This document shows positions 1 to 8,772 of a stretch of DNA of 37,978 bases, one piece after another (position 1 is the first letter of the stretch; every line of letters starts with the position of its first letter). Origin of the DNA: Candidatus Aminicenantota bacterium (lineage in GTDB: Archaea; Nanobdellota; Nanobdellia; Woesearchaeales; JAFCCF01); the NCBI GenBank assembly GCA_017610325.1, contig JAFCCF010000004.1, positions 1 to 37,978 on the forward strand, given 5' to 3'. Both the position numbers and the translations under genes were made by a program. The notes beneath the pieces were generated by a model that was not told where the DNA came from, did not search any database, and was given only the letters and a program-made list of their open reading frames with translations.

Positions 1-1484
1 TTGTTCATGTATTTTAATTCTGGCCCGCTCTTGCCATTGCACAGCTTTATTGTGTTGCCATCCAGTTTAAAGAGGTTAAGGCACTCTGAACATGTCTGTG
101 GAATATTGAATCTTTCAAAGAATTCCTTATGGTTTGCTCCAAAAACACATGGCGGAAGCGGCTTCACAATCCTTGCTTTAATTCCTTTTTTCTTCAGCTC
201 TTCAAGATAAGTTGTAATCTTCCTGCCTGTCTCATCATTCAGGTCATTCTCCGTGACTCTGAAATAAATATGGTCGCCGTCTTTTACCTCAGCCATATCA
301 GCTAGGTCAATTTCTTTCTTTTCCCTGCCAAGCTCGTCAAGATCAACAGGCTTAAGGTCCATCCTAACATTTGTTGCATAGATTGTGCTGTATGTAACCT
401 TGTCCTCGTCCCTGTCCTTACATTCGAACAAGGGAAGTTTATCCCCTAAATGCCAGCACTGCGGGTCAGGGGCATATGGTGTGCCAAACCAGCCATTTGC
501 AGCGCATTTTCCAGAACCCTTGCACGAGCTCATAAATTTGCAGGATTTGCAGCTGGGGTGCATGTTCTCAAGGTTCTTGAGCTGCTGGTACACCTTGCTT
601 GAATAATATACTTCAAGGAATGTCTGTTTTAGGATATTGCCTGCCACAATCGGTAGCCTCCTGCATGGAACAACATCCCCGTTTGGCAGTACAGTAAATA
701 CATCATAGGGTGTTGAACAACCATGTGTCTGGAACCTTGGGTTTATTGTTGTATATAATGAATCTGAGCAGTGAAGCCCAACTCTGAGCCGGATATTCTC
801 ATTGGCAAGCCTCATGTTAATACCCTCAAGCTGCCGATAGAGTTGCAGCACCTGTACCGGGCTCAGCATTAAGTCCTGCATTTGCTTGCCCCTTCCCTCT
901 GGAATAAGCCTACCAATGCCCATGCCACCAACACCAATTCTTGCAGCCAGCCTTGCAAGCGGTTCAATATCATGCACATTTTGTTGTGTCAAAGTCATTG
1001 AAAAGCTCAATGGCATTTTGTGCGCAATAGTAACCTCAGCACCCTTGAGCGCCTTCTGGAAAGAGCCCTCACCCCTTATTTCATCATTGCACTTCTCAGT
1101 TCCTTCAACACTAATCTGGATAGAATCAACACCAAGCTCTTTATACTTCTGGAGCACATCGTCAGTAAGTGTTGAGCCGTTTGACATAACACAAACATTA
1201 TTGATAATGCCCTGGTTTTTGTAATCCTGCACTTTTTCAAGCAGCGGGAAGAAATCTTGTTTAAGGATGGGTTCTCCACCTGTTATTGAGATTTTTGCAT
1301 AGTCTATACCAGTCTTCTTGATAAAGTCTACCCAGTTGTCAAGCACATAGAACAGCTGCTCTGAATTGAGCTCATTCTTGATGTAAAACTCATTCATGTA
1401 GCAGTGCTTACACTTGAAATTACACCTTTCAGTAATATGCCACTGTAAGTGGCATGTCATAGGTCTATGAAGATATTTTATCAT
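1..1484 (-). CDS. Radical SAM/SPASM protein, 3' end cut by the window edge
   Basis: I translated this from the minus strand; it is open to position 1, so the ORF track misses it. The cluster motif CNFKCKHC (CX3CX2C, about residues 21-28) and a TGGEP motif mark a radical SAM domain binding 4Fe-4S and S-adenosylmethionine. A SPASM-type cysteine set follows (HGCSTPYD, PCRRLP, then CKSCKFMSSCKGSGKC), typical of peptide-modifying maturases and heme/cofactor enzymes. After the SPASM region there is an unusual extension of more than 100 residues with more cysteines (CSECL, KLCNG), which I do not recognise. The ATG shares one base with the TGA of the upstream gene (TGATG), so translation is probably coupled. 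It is the last visible gene of the minus-strand operon. The substrate is unknown; peptide modification is inferred from the SPASM domain and context. Confidence 0.85.
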   Translation of the reverse strand, partial: MIKYLHRPMTCHLQWHITERCNFKCKHCYMNEFYIKNELNSEQLFYVLDNWVDFIKKTGIDYAKISITGGEPILKQDFFPLLEKVQDYKNQGIINNVCVMSNGSTLTDDVLQKYKELGVDSIQISVEGTEKCNDEIRGEGSFQKALKGAEVTIAHKMPLSFSMTLTQQNVHDIEPLARLAARIGVGGMGIGRLIPEGRGKQMQDLMLSPVQVLQLYRQLEGINMRLANENIRLRVGLHCSDSLYTTINPRFQTHGCSTPYDVFTVLPNGDVVPCRRLPIVAGNILKQTFLEVYYSSKVYQQLKNLENMHPSCKSCKFMSSCKGSGKCAANGWFGTPYAPDPQCWHLGDKLPLFECKDRDEDKVTYSTIYATNVRMDLKPVDLDELGREKKEIDLADMAEVKDGDHIYFRVTENDLNDETGRKITTYLEELKKKGIKARIVKPLPPCVFGANHKEFFERFNIPQTCSECLNLFKLDGNTIKLCNGKSGPELKYMN

Positions 1485-2536
1485 CAGCCCACCCCCCAAA
1501 ATAGACTTAGATATGCTTGGCATGGTGTCCAACAGTTAGGGCACTTGTCTTGCTTTATTAGTTTTTTGGCCTCGCTTGCTCTTTCTGATTTCCATATTTT
1601 TATTAGGTCATAGTCATGTTCCTTTAGGTTGCCCAGCTTGTGGCCCCACATAAAACATGGTATCACATTTCCCTGGCAATCAATAGACACCGAGTTCTTG
1701 AGTGCAACACAGCTCATGACCTTCTGCTTTGGGTTTTTTACAAAAGAGGGTAGTCTGCTCAGATACATTTTTGCAACAAGCTCATCAATCTTGTACCATC
1801 TCTGATTGCTCTTAACAAGTTTAATAATCTCCTCTAACTCTCTTAGGTTATCTGGTGCCATGCTGCTGAACTCTTGATTATGGTAAAGAAATGCATTGTG
1901 CGCAATGGTCATCACAAGTTTGTCCCCCCTACTAATTCTCTGCTTTGCAAAATCCCTGATTTTGCCAACATTGAACTTTGAGATTGTTGTCTCAATCCCA
2001 ACCTCAAAGCTGTTGTTATGCTTTAGCATCTTCTTTACTTTTATATAATTAGCATATGTTTTCTGAAACGCTCCCTTGATTCCCCTGATTCTGTCATGCA
2101 CTTCCTCTGGTCCGTCCAAGCTGAATGTTAGGAAGATGTTTGGAAACCGTTTGCCAGCTGCATCCTTGAGCTTTGATACAGTACCCATTATATTCTCTGT
2201 TTCAAACCCATTAGTTGGGATGCTAATTAGTTTTAATGTGGGCACAAGCTCAACAGAAGATAAGATTATATCAGCAAGGTCCTTCCTTATGAATGGCTCA
2301 CCGCCGCTGAAGCTTATCCATGAAACTGTGTTGGGCAGGTTCCTGAAAATCTTCCTGAAATCTTCAAGCTTTAGCTCTTTCTCTTCCAGGTTTTGATCAT
2401 TCACTGAATTGCGCCAGCAAAAACAGGTCAGGCAGCGCGAGTTGCACCTATTTGTAACAATAAAGTTTACCTTGAATGGCCTTCTAATGATTCTTGTGAG
2501 CAATATGTTCTTTGCAATACTTACCTTATGTTTCAT
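1484..2536 (-). CDS. Radical SAM/SPASM-type enzyme
   Basis: This 350-residue protein has the CX3CX2C motif CNSRCLTC at residues 31-38 and an SGGEP motif near residue 80, so it binds a radical SAM 4Fe-4S cluster. The C-terminal third carries cysteines in a SPASM/twitch-like pattern (a Cys near 275, DCQGNVIPC, then KCPNCWTPC). The family uses a 5'-deoxyadenosyl radical on peptide or small-molecule substrates; the actual substrate cannot be read from sequence. The ATG start has a GGGAGG Shine-Dalgarno sequence 6-7 nt upstream. It lies 15 nt after the methyltransferase gene and overlaps the next radical SAM gene by one base. The three SPASM-type genes in this operon are divergent in sequence, so they are not simple recent duplicates. 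Confidence 0.88.
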   Translation of the reverse strand: MKHKVSIAKNILLTRIIRRPFKVNFIVTNRCNSRCLTCFCWRNSVNDQNLEEKELKLEDFRKIFRNLPNTVSWISFSGGEPFIRKDLADIILSSVELVPTLKLISIPTNGFETENIMGTVSKLKDAAGKRFPNIFLTFSLDGPEEVHDRIRGIKGAFQKTYANYIKVKKMLKHNNSFEVGIETTISKFNVGKIRDFAKQRISRGDKLVMTIAHNAFLYHNQEFSSMAPDNLRELEEIIKLVKSNQRWYKIDELVAKMYLSRLPSFVKNPKQKVMSCVALKNSVSIDCQGNVIPCFMWGHKLGNLKEHDYDLIKIWKSERASEAKKLIKQDKCPNCWTPCQAYLSLFWGVG

Positions 2537-2551
2537 ACACTTCCTCCCTTT

Positions 2552-3259
2552 TTAATCACTCTTGTCTTGTACTGGATGGATGCGTTTTCTCACTAAAAAT
2601 ACATGGTGCAGGTTCATGACAGAGCGGCCCCCAATAATATCAAAACGCTGTCTCAGCAGCATTTCAGCCTTTTTCCTGCAAAAGTCATGGTGCATGTGCC
2701 AGTCACTAAGTTCAAGCAGTTGCCTGCTGAACAGGGGTCTGAGCACAACAGTGTTTTTGATAACCTTCTTAATGCGCGAATAAAATTTTTCATTGGGTAT
2801 GGACACAACTGCCCTTCCCCCAGGTTTCAATGTATTGTAAATGTTTTCAATAATTTGTTCTGGCTTCTCAACATGTTCCAGGATTTCCCCTGCAATCACA
2901 ACATCAAACCTGCTTTTCTTGAAAGGTAGGTTGCCTGTTGCGTCAGTTAGCACAAAGCTTGCGTTAGCCCTGCTTTTTTTAGCATCCCTGAGCGCAGTGT
3001 CTGATATGTCAAATGATACAAGCGTTTTGCAGCTTGGTATCATTGAACTGAACTTACCATCTTCGCATCCAAACTCAAGCACAGCATCTCCTTTTTTTAT
3101 GTTTGCAAGCTTTAGCATTAATTGCCTTCTCGCATCCTGTACTCTGCCAATTATGCCACTCTGTGTATTGGGCTTATACCTAATATACATCTCATTGTTC
3201 CACTTCCTAAGCTCATTGCTGGTCTTCATCGTACTTGTAAGGATGCTCTCCTGAATCAT
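2552..3259 (-). CDS. Class I SAM-dependent methyltransferase
   Basis: The 235-residue product has a Rossmann methyltransferase fold. Motif I is VLEFGCEDGKF, followed by an acidic loop (SFDIS), DATGNLPF and FDVVIAGEILEHVEKP, and the post-motif LKPGGRAVVSIPN. This matches the Methyltransf_11/UbiE-like group, which moves a methyl group from S-adenosylmethionine to a small molecule or peptide. The acceptor is unknown. The start is uncertain: the ATG at 3259 overlaps the previous gene by 47 nt, and another in-frame ATG at 3229 would reduce this to 17 nt; neither has a well-placed Shine-Dalgarno sequence. Because it sits between radical SAM genes in a tight operon, it probably acts on the same product. 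Confidence 0.85.
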   Translation of the reverse strand: MIQESILTSTMKTSNELRKWNNEMYIRYKPNTQSGIIGRVQDARRQLMLKLANIKKGDAVLEFGCEDGKFSSMIPSCKTLVSFDISDTALRDAKKSRANASFVLTDATGNLPFKKSRFDVVIAGEILEHVEKPEQIIENIYNTLKPGGRAVVSIPNEKFYSRIKKVIKNTVVLRPLFSRQLLELSDWHMHHDFCRKKAEMLLRQRFDIIGGRSVMNLHHVFLVRKRIHPVQDKSD

Positions 3260-4238
3260 ATGTTGGCTTTATGTGCTTTTCAATAAATTCCCTGTCCTCT
3301 CCTGCAAGGCACAACTCTGTGTTGTTGCTGAACATGCCAGAATTAAGCATCCGCTTCCATATTTTTCCAAGCGGTTCCTTTAAGAAGTTGCCGAATGAAA
3401 TGTGGATGAACGGGCATGGTAGCACATCACCATATGCTGTTATGAATATCCTTTCAACTGCTGCAGGGCATTTTGTTGATAGGTAATTTGAGAAACGGTC
3501 AGTCCTCACACCATCTTCCTTGAGCAGCTCTCTGAAATATTTTTGGTCATCCTTGCTCAGCAGTTTCTCATCTTTTCCAGCCCACTTACCAACTGCGCAC
3601 GGGACATTGAGCTGTATAAGCACCCCAAGCTCTTTTGCAAGCTTAATTTGCTTCTTAATATCACCATCTGATATGTTATCAGGTGTTATTACAGCATCAA
3701 TCATCACTTCCATCTTGTGCGCCTTTGCATAGCTTATCCCTTTAATCACCCTGTTGAAAGAGTCTTTGCCCCTGTTATCATCATGACTTTCAGCATCAGC
3801 GCTGTCAATGCTCACTATGAGCATGTCAATTCCTGACTTCTTGAGCTTTCTGACATTATCATCTGTTAGCATAAACCCGTTTGAGAGGATGCTTGTGAAC
3901 ATCTGCTGCGAGTGCGCGAACTTAATCATATCATAAACATCCTGTTTGAGCAACGGCTCTCCTCCTGTAAAATTAATGTTTGTAACACCTAGCTTTTTGA
4001 GCTGCCAGATAACCTTATTAACCTGTTCCAAGCTAAGCACCTGCTTTTCTTTTTTGAGCATTGAGATAGAACAGTGCTTGCACCCAAGTTGGCAGTCAAA
4101 TGTAATTGCAATGTCAGCCTGCCTCAGCACTAGCTTCTTCTGCATCAGTTTGATATAATTGACCATAATCCTTGCCAGCACCTTTTTTCTCCTTAGCGCA
4201 AGCCTGATGTTTGTTCTTGTCCTATGCTTCATATGCAT
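3213..4238 (-). CDS. Radical SAM/SPASM-type enzyme
   Basis: The CX3CX2C motif is CQLGCKHC (about residues 49-56), with FTGGEP near 90-95 and the later MoaA-like segments SNGFML and VSIDSAD. The C-terminal part has CPAAVERIFI and VLPCPFIH, a partial SPASM-like set with fewer cysteines than the neighbours. The role is radical-based modification of an unknown substrate. Two in-frame ATGs (4238 and 4232) are possible. The second overlaps the stop of the upstream B12-type gene as ATGA and has an AGGT Shine-Dalgarno about 10 nt away, so I slightly prefer 4232. The stop overlaps the start of the methyltransferase gene, and the five genes appear to be one transcript. Confidence 0.87.
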   Translation of the reverse strand: MHMKHRTRTNIRLALRRKKVLARIMVNYIKLMQKKLVLRQADIAITFDCQLGCKHCSISMLKKEKQVLSLEQVNKVIWQLKKLGVTNINFTGGEPLLKQDVYDMIKFAHSQQMFTSILSNGFMLTDDNVRKLKKSGIDMLIVSIDSADAESHDDNRGKDSFNRVIKGISYAKAHKMEVMIDAVITPDNISDGDIKKQIKLAKELGVLIQLNVPCAVGKWAGKDEKLLSKDDQKYFRELLKEDGVRTDRFSNYLSTKCPAAVERIFITAYGDVLPCPFIHISFGNFLKEPLGKIWKRMLNSGMFSNNTELCLAGEDREFIEKHIKPTYDSGEHPYKYDEDQQ

Positions 4239-5674
4239 TCATACCTCTTAGAGATATCCCTGTTGCAAAAAAATGTGAAAAATTGCTGTATGTTTATCAA
4301 GAATTCTTTTGGCGAGCGTATCTTTGTCAGCCTGTTGATTATATAAGATGGTCTCATGTAAAAGCTCAAGAATGCCTCGTTATACTGCTTCTGAATTTCC
4401 TTGTTGCTTATCTGGGGAAAGTCAGTTACACAGTTCTTCTGCCAGAATTCTGACCAGTCTTTTGTTATGATATGGTTACTTACTGATTCAGTAAACCTTG
4501 TCTTAGGCCAGGGTGTTGCCATTGTGAATGTCACATAGTCAGGGTTAAGCTTTTTTGCAAAGCTTATTGTGTTCTTTAACTGTTTGTTTGTCTCATTTGG
4601 CAAGCCAAGTATGAAATATCCAAGTATTTCAATGCCAGCTTCTTTTGTAAGCTTAAATGCGCTCTTAACCTGTTCAATAGTAAATGCCTTTTGCAGCAGG
4701 TTAAGTGATTCCTGCTGGGCAGATTCTACACCATAACTTATAATTCTGCAGTTTGCCTGTTTTAGTTTTTTGAGCATCTTTTTATTTACATAATCAACCC
4801 TTGCCTTGATTCTCCACTCAAACCTAAGCTGTTTCTCAATTATCAGGTCACATATTTGCTCAACCCTTTCCATATTGTAATTGAATGTCGAGTCAGAAAA
4901 GACAATATGCTTTATTCCACATCTCTTGACCAGGGTTTCAATCTCCTCAACAACATTTTCAGGCGAGCGTGCCCTGAACTTATGTCCATATAATAATGGT
5001 TCTGAACAAAATGTGCAAGCATATGGGCAGCCCCTGCTAGCCATCATCATAAATGTCTTCTTTTTGAATGAAAGTGAGTCACCATACCTGGTCATGTCAA
5101 CAAGCTCAAATGCAGGAAATGGCAGTTTGTCAAGGTTCTCAATGAGAGGGGTTTTCTTTGAGATAAATGTTCCATTCTCCCTTAAGAAACCAATGCCGGG
5201 AATCTTCTTAATTTCATCAATGCCCCTTGCCTCAGCAAGGCACTGCACCAGCTCCAGGAATGTGTGCTCTGCCTCACCCCTCAGGATGAAATTAAGCTCA
5301 AGCATTGTCTTAAGACTGTGCTCTGGTTCAAGAGTTACGTGTGGCCCGCCAACAACAATAACAGCTTCTGTAAGAACCATCCTTATTGTCCTGATGCATT
5401 CTATTGTGTTCTTGATTATTGGGGTTGTTGTGCTTACTCCAACAACATCTGGTTTTTCCTTAAGGAGATATTCTCTTAGTTGGTCTGTGTCATACCCAAG
5501 TGCCTCCATATCAAGTACCTTAACCTTGAAATCATTCTTAAGAAGGACACTAGCAATATACAGTATGCCAAGGGGGGGCATCTTGCTTGACCACATCTTC
5601 TTATAGTGTACTTCATGATACCTTGGCTTAACTAGAAGTATCTTCATATCCTCTTTTTTCTTTTTATTTATCAT
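4229..5674 (-). CDS. B12-binding-domain radical SAM protein
   Basis: The N-terminal 160 residues form a cobalamin-binding-type Rossmann domain (KPRYHEV, PPLGILYIAS, VVGVSTTTP, VVGGPHVTLEP, RGEAEHTF), followed by a radical SAM domain with RGCPYACTFC (cysteines near 216, 220, 223). The length of 481 is usual for this class, which includes methyltransferases, P-methylases and ring-forming enzymes in lipid and natural product pathways. I see no classical DxHxxG cobalamin motif, which many members of this class lack. The ATG at 5674 is the track start; the internal ATG after ten codons (MKILLVKP) aligns better with the family and is preceded by GAGG. It is the first gene of the minus-strand operon, downstream of a TATA-like box. 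Substrate unknown. Confidence 0.88.
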   Translation of the reverse strand: MINKKKKEDMKILLVKPRYHEVHYKKMWSSKMPPLGILYIASVLLKNDFKVKVLDMEALGYDTDQLREYLLKEKPDVVGVSTTTPIIKNTIECIRTIRMVLTEAVIVVGGPHVTLEPEHSLKTMLELNFILRGEAEHTFLELVQCLAEARGIDEIKKIPGIGFLRENGTFISKKTPLIENLDKLPFPAFELVDMTRYGDSLSFKKKTFMMMASRGCPYACTFCSEPLLYGHKFRARSPENVVEEIETLVKRCGIKHIVFSDSTFNYNMERVEQICDLIIEKQLRFEWRIKARVDYVNKKMLKKLKQANCRIISYGVESAQQESLNLLQKAFTIEQVKSAFKLTKEAGIEILGYFILGLPNETNKQLKNTISFAKKLNPDYVTFTMATPWPKTRFTESVSNHIITKDWSEFWQKNCVTDFPQISNKEIQKQYNEAFLSFYMRPSYIINRLTKIRSPKEFLINIQQFFTFFCNRDISKRYECI

Positions 5675-5809
5675 TATAACTAAATCTACCTTTTTTACTT
5701 ACTTCACCCCTCTTAATATAGTCAAAAATTACCTGTATATATTTAAATGTTTTGTAGAAAGGTATATATATTATCCTTTAATATGCTTAGGTGGGGGTAA
5801 GTTATTATA
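5675..5809. promoter_or_regulatory. Divergent archaeal promoter region
   Basis: This 135-bp AT-rich gap separates two divergent operons. On the plus strand, TATATATA at 5763-5770 is preceded by purine-rich GAAAGG (BRE-like) and followed by a G-rich ribosome binding site (GGTGGGGG) before the ATG at 5810. On the minus strand, TTTAAATATA around 5738-5747 is followed by GAGGGGTG upstream of the 5674 start. Both fit archaeal TBP/TFB promoters. Transcription has not been shown; this is pattern matching. Confidence 0.6.
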
Positions 5810-7240
5810 ATGAAGATTGCTTTGGTAAACCCATATTTTAGCAGGAACATGCGCTTTGTGATACCTAAGATTATCCAGAAGGTTAGGGGCAAGTATCCTC
5901 CACTTGGGCTTGCCAGCGTCACAGCTTCACTTGAGCAGAAAGGTCATAAAGTTATTATTGTTGACGCAGAAGCTGGGGAGCTTTCAGCAGGCAATATTGC
6001 TGAGCAGGCTGCAGATTTCTCTGCTGAGCTTGTTGGAATTACTATAACAACCTGGACAGTGAACCATGCAAGGAAGATTGCCAGGGCTGTGAGGAAGAAG
6101 ATACCTGATATAAGGATTGCAGTCGGAGGACCTCAGGTGAAGGCGTTTCCAAGGCTCACACTAAAATTTTCTGAGTTTGATTATGGGGTTATAGGGGAAG
6201 GGGACATGACGTTTCCTGAGCTTGTAGACTCGCTTGAGAATAACAAGCCATTGTCCAAGGTCAAGGGGGTTGTTTTCAGGAAATCCAGTAAAATTATTCA
6301 GACACCCGCAAGAGAATATTGCCCTGACCTGGACAAGCTGCCCTCTCCTAGCTGGCACCTACTTCCAATTAAGAAATATCATGACATGCTCACAAGGAGA
6401 AAGCAGTTCATGGTTATGATTACCAGCAGAGGTTGCCCGTTCAACTGCACGTTCTGTGACCCAAGGAACACACTTGGCAAGCAGTTTCGTGCCTGGGGCG
6501 CTGACAGGCTCTTTTATGAAGTTAAGGTGCTATATGATAAGTATGGAATTAGGGAGATAATGTTCTTTGATGATTTGTTTACCTTTGACAGGAAACGTGT
6601 GATTGATTTTTGCAGGAAAATGATTAAAAGCAGCATGAACCTTATCTGGGACTGCAGGACAAGGGTCAATTGCATTGATGAGGAACTGATAAAATGGATG
6701 AAAAAAGCTGGCTGCTACAGGGTACGCTTCGGAGTTGAGTCAGGAAACCAGAAAATCCTGAACAGACTCAATAAAGGAATAACACTTGAGCAGGTTAGAA
6801 GGGCATTTGCACTTGCAAGGAAGTACAGGATAGAGTCCATGGCTTACTACATGCTGGGTTCACCTGGTGAGACTAAAGAGACACTCAGGCAGACAATTGA
6901 CTTTGCAGTGAAGCTTGACTCTGACTATGCACTATTTGCAGTAACAAGCCTCATGCCGCCAGGAAGCAGTTTGTTTGCCTGGGCTGCTGATGAAGGGTAC
7001 ATTGCAAGGGATTACTGGGAGAGATTTGTCTCAGGGGAGAAGCTTGACCCCTACCCAACCCTGAGCACACCGCAGCTTCCTGAAAAAACACTAAGGAGAT
7101 ACCACCAGCTTGCGCACCGCTGTTTTTATCTCAGGCCAATTATCTTTTTCAGAACCCTTAGAAGGCTAAGGTCCTGGATAGCTTTTAAGAACTCACTCCA
7201 AATCTTCATAAGCCTTGTGTTAAGGAGGTTTGATGCCTGA
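5810..7240 (+). CDS. B12-binding-domain radical SAM protein
   Basis: The 476-residue protein has the same layout as the divergent gene at 4229-5674: an N-terminal cobalamin-binding-type domain (NPYFSR, PPLGLASVTASL, VGITITTW, AVGGPQVKAFP, GVIGEGDMTFPEL) and a radical SAM domain with RGCPFNCTFC (cysteines 209, 213, 216). It is probably a homologue of the two other B12-type genes in the window rather than a shadow. Members act on lipids, glycans or peptides; the substrate here is unknown. The start is supported by GGTGGGGG upstream. Its TGA overlaps the ATG of the next gene (TGATG at 7238-7242), so it is translationally coupled to a membrane glycosyltransferase, which suggests that the two act on one lipid- or glycan-linked product. 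Confidence 0.9.
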   Translation: MKIALVNPYFSRNMRFVIPKIIQKVRGKYPPLGLASVTASLEQKGHKVIIVDAEAGELSAGNIAEQAADFSAELVGITITTWTVNHARKIARAVRKKIPDIRIAVGGPQVKAFPRLTLKFSEFDYGVIGEGDMTFPELVDSLENNKPLSKVKGVVFRKSSKIIQTPAREYCPDLDKLPSPSWHLLPIKKYHDMLTRRKQFMVMITSRGCPFNCTFCDPRNTLGKQFRAWGADRLFYEVKVLYDKYGIREIMFFDDLFTFDRKRVIDFCRKMIKSSMNLIWDCRTRVNCIDEELIKWMKKAGCYRVRFGVESGNQKILNRLNKGITLEQVRRAFALARKYRIESMAYYMLGSPGETKETLRQTIDFAVKLDSDYALFAVTSLMPPGSSLFAWAADEGYIARDYWERFVSGEKLDPYPTLSTPQLPEKTLRRYHQLAHRCFYLRPIIFFRTLRRLRSWIAFKNSLQIFISLVLRRFDA

Positions 7241-8772
7241 TGACAGATTATAACCTTGTAAGGATGTACATCATCTTCATAGCACTGGTCATATTTTTCA
7301 TACTTTCATTCAAAAGCCTGAAACAGCAGTTCAAGGGTGTGAACAAATCTGCCTGGGTGCTGCTCCTCATAATCTTCGTGCTTGCGCTTGTTCTCAGGCT
7401 TTCGGTGCCTCATTATTACAAGCTGTACATGGACGAGCCAAGGTATGTTGAGGTTGCCAAGAACATTGTGCTGCATGACCAGGCGCAGATTATGAAGTAT
7501 TACGGGGAATCAACATTCAAGTTCTTTGAGCCGTTCCATCCCATTGCCTGGCCATTCCTGATGTCAGTTGCCTTCAGGGTCTTTGGCATAAATGGCTTTG
7601 TTGCAGGTTATCTCAACACCATTATCAGCAGCCTGGCTGTGCTTATGGTATTCCTCTTTAGTTATCTACTGTTCAAGCGTGAGGATGTTGGGTTATGGGG
7701 TGGCTTGCTCCTTGCCTTAAATCCATTGCATGTGCACTGGTCCACAAGCGCAGGTGTTAATGCACCCTCGCTGTTTTTCATGCTCCTTTCACTTACAGCA
7801 TTTATCATATACTGTAGAAATAGGGATATAAAATTGCACCTGCTCGCAACATTCAGCTTTCTTTTCTCTGTGTTAATGAGGTTGGAATATGTAATGGTAT
7901 TTGTTCTGGTTGCATCAATCTACATGCTACACTGGAAGACCATAAAAAAAGAGGTAAGGAAACTAAGGTTCTGGTTGCCCTGGCTTGGCATTTTGCTGTT
8001 CTACAGGAATTATTACACAACCCTAATGCTTTTCATCAACAAGCTTAGGATAAATGGGGTAGCCCTGGTATTTGCAAGCAGTTCAGGCAGCTTTGGGCTG
8101 TCAAAGATTGTGTCTAACATTGGTTTGTTGTTTCAACACATCCTGAAAACCTACTCCCTAATGCTATTGGTGTTCATGTTAATCGGAATCTATGCAATAT
8201 TCAGAAAGAGAAAATCAGTCTTGCTGATGTTGCTTATATGGTTTGTTGTTTTCTCCGGCTTTTACATGAGCTATGTACAGTTCCAAGAAAGGCACCTATT
8301 ATTCCCAATGTTGGCGTTCCAGTTAGTTATTGCCTTTGGCATATCTTATGTGCTCAAGCTCAAGCAGGTAAAAAGATATAGGCAGCTTCTTGTAGCGGTG
8401 CTGGTAATCTTGATTGTAATCTTTATGGTGCCCAGGCTTTTGCTAATCTATAACATCACTGACTCCAATCTGCTCCAGACACAGGTTCCTGAGATTACAG
8501 AAGCAGCAGCACAGGATTGTTATATTGTGGCAAGCAGGCCAGCGCTGGTAAGCAGCTCAGCAGACCTGAAAGTTATCCCGCTTGATTATTTCCTTGCAAA
8601 TGATTTGGTGTTTTCCGGGCTGGCTGGTGAGTGTGTGCTGTTGTACAATGGCTCATACCTTTCCTCAGAAGACTTCCATGCAGTAAATGAGAAGTATGTT
8701 CTTGAAACATTCATTGACTTTAGAAGAGGAAACACTGTCTTTAGCCTTTACAATATCTCAGCTAAAGGTTGA
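7240..8772 (+). CDS. GT-C fold membrane glycosyltransferase (PMT/ArnT-like)
   Basis: This 510-residue protein has many hydrophobic segments and ends in a soluble C-terminal part. The first extracytoplasmic loop carries the acidic motif YMDEPRYVEVA, the typical DE/DD catalytic motif of GT-C transferases such as protein mannosyltransferases and ArnT, which use lipid-phosphate-linked sugars outside the membrane. Supporting segments are FHPIAWPFLMSVAF and LLALNPLHVHWS. The ATG is coupled to the upstream B12-type radical SAM gene by a TGATG overlap. The 3' end overlaps the convergent radical SAM gene by 11 nt. The sugar and acceptor cannot be read; surface protein or lipid glycosylation is the likely role. 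Confidence 0.82.
   Translation: MTDYNLVRMYIIFIALVIFFILSFKSLKQQFKGVNKSAWVLLLIIFVLALVLRLSVPHYYKLYMDEPRYVEVAKNIVLHDQAQIMKYYGESTFKFFEPFHPIAWPFLMSVAFRVFGINGFVAGYLNTIISSLAVLMVFLFSYLLFKREDVGLWGGLLLALNPLHVHWSTSAGVNAPSLFFMLLSLTAFIIYCRNRDIKLHLLATFSFLFSVLMRLEYVMVFVLVASIYMLHWKTIKKEVRKLRFWLPWLGILLFYRNYYTTLMLFINKLRINGVALVFASSSGSFGLSKIVSNIGLLFQHILKTYSLMLLVFMLIGIYAIFRKRKSVLLMLLIWFVVFSGFYMSYVQFQERHLLFPMLAFQLVIAFGISYVLKLKQVKRYRQLLVAVLVILIVIFMVPRLLLIYNITDSNLLQTQVPEITEAAAQDCYIVASRPALVSSSADLKVIPLDYFLANDLVFSGLAGECVLLYNGSYLSSEDFHAVNEKYVLETFIDFRRGNTVFSLYNISAKG

Noticed and set aside
4881-5606. 241-codon plus-strand ORF opposite the B12-type radical SAM gene
   Set aside because: Antisense shadow of a gene with clear domain motifs; no recognisable protein features.
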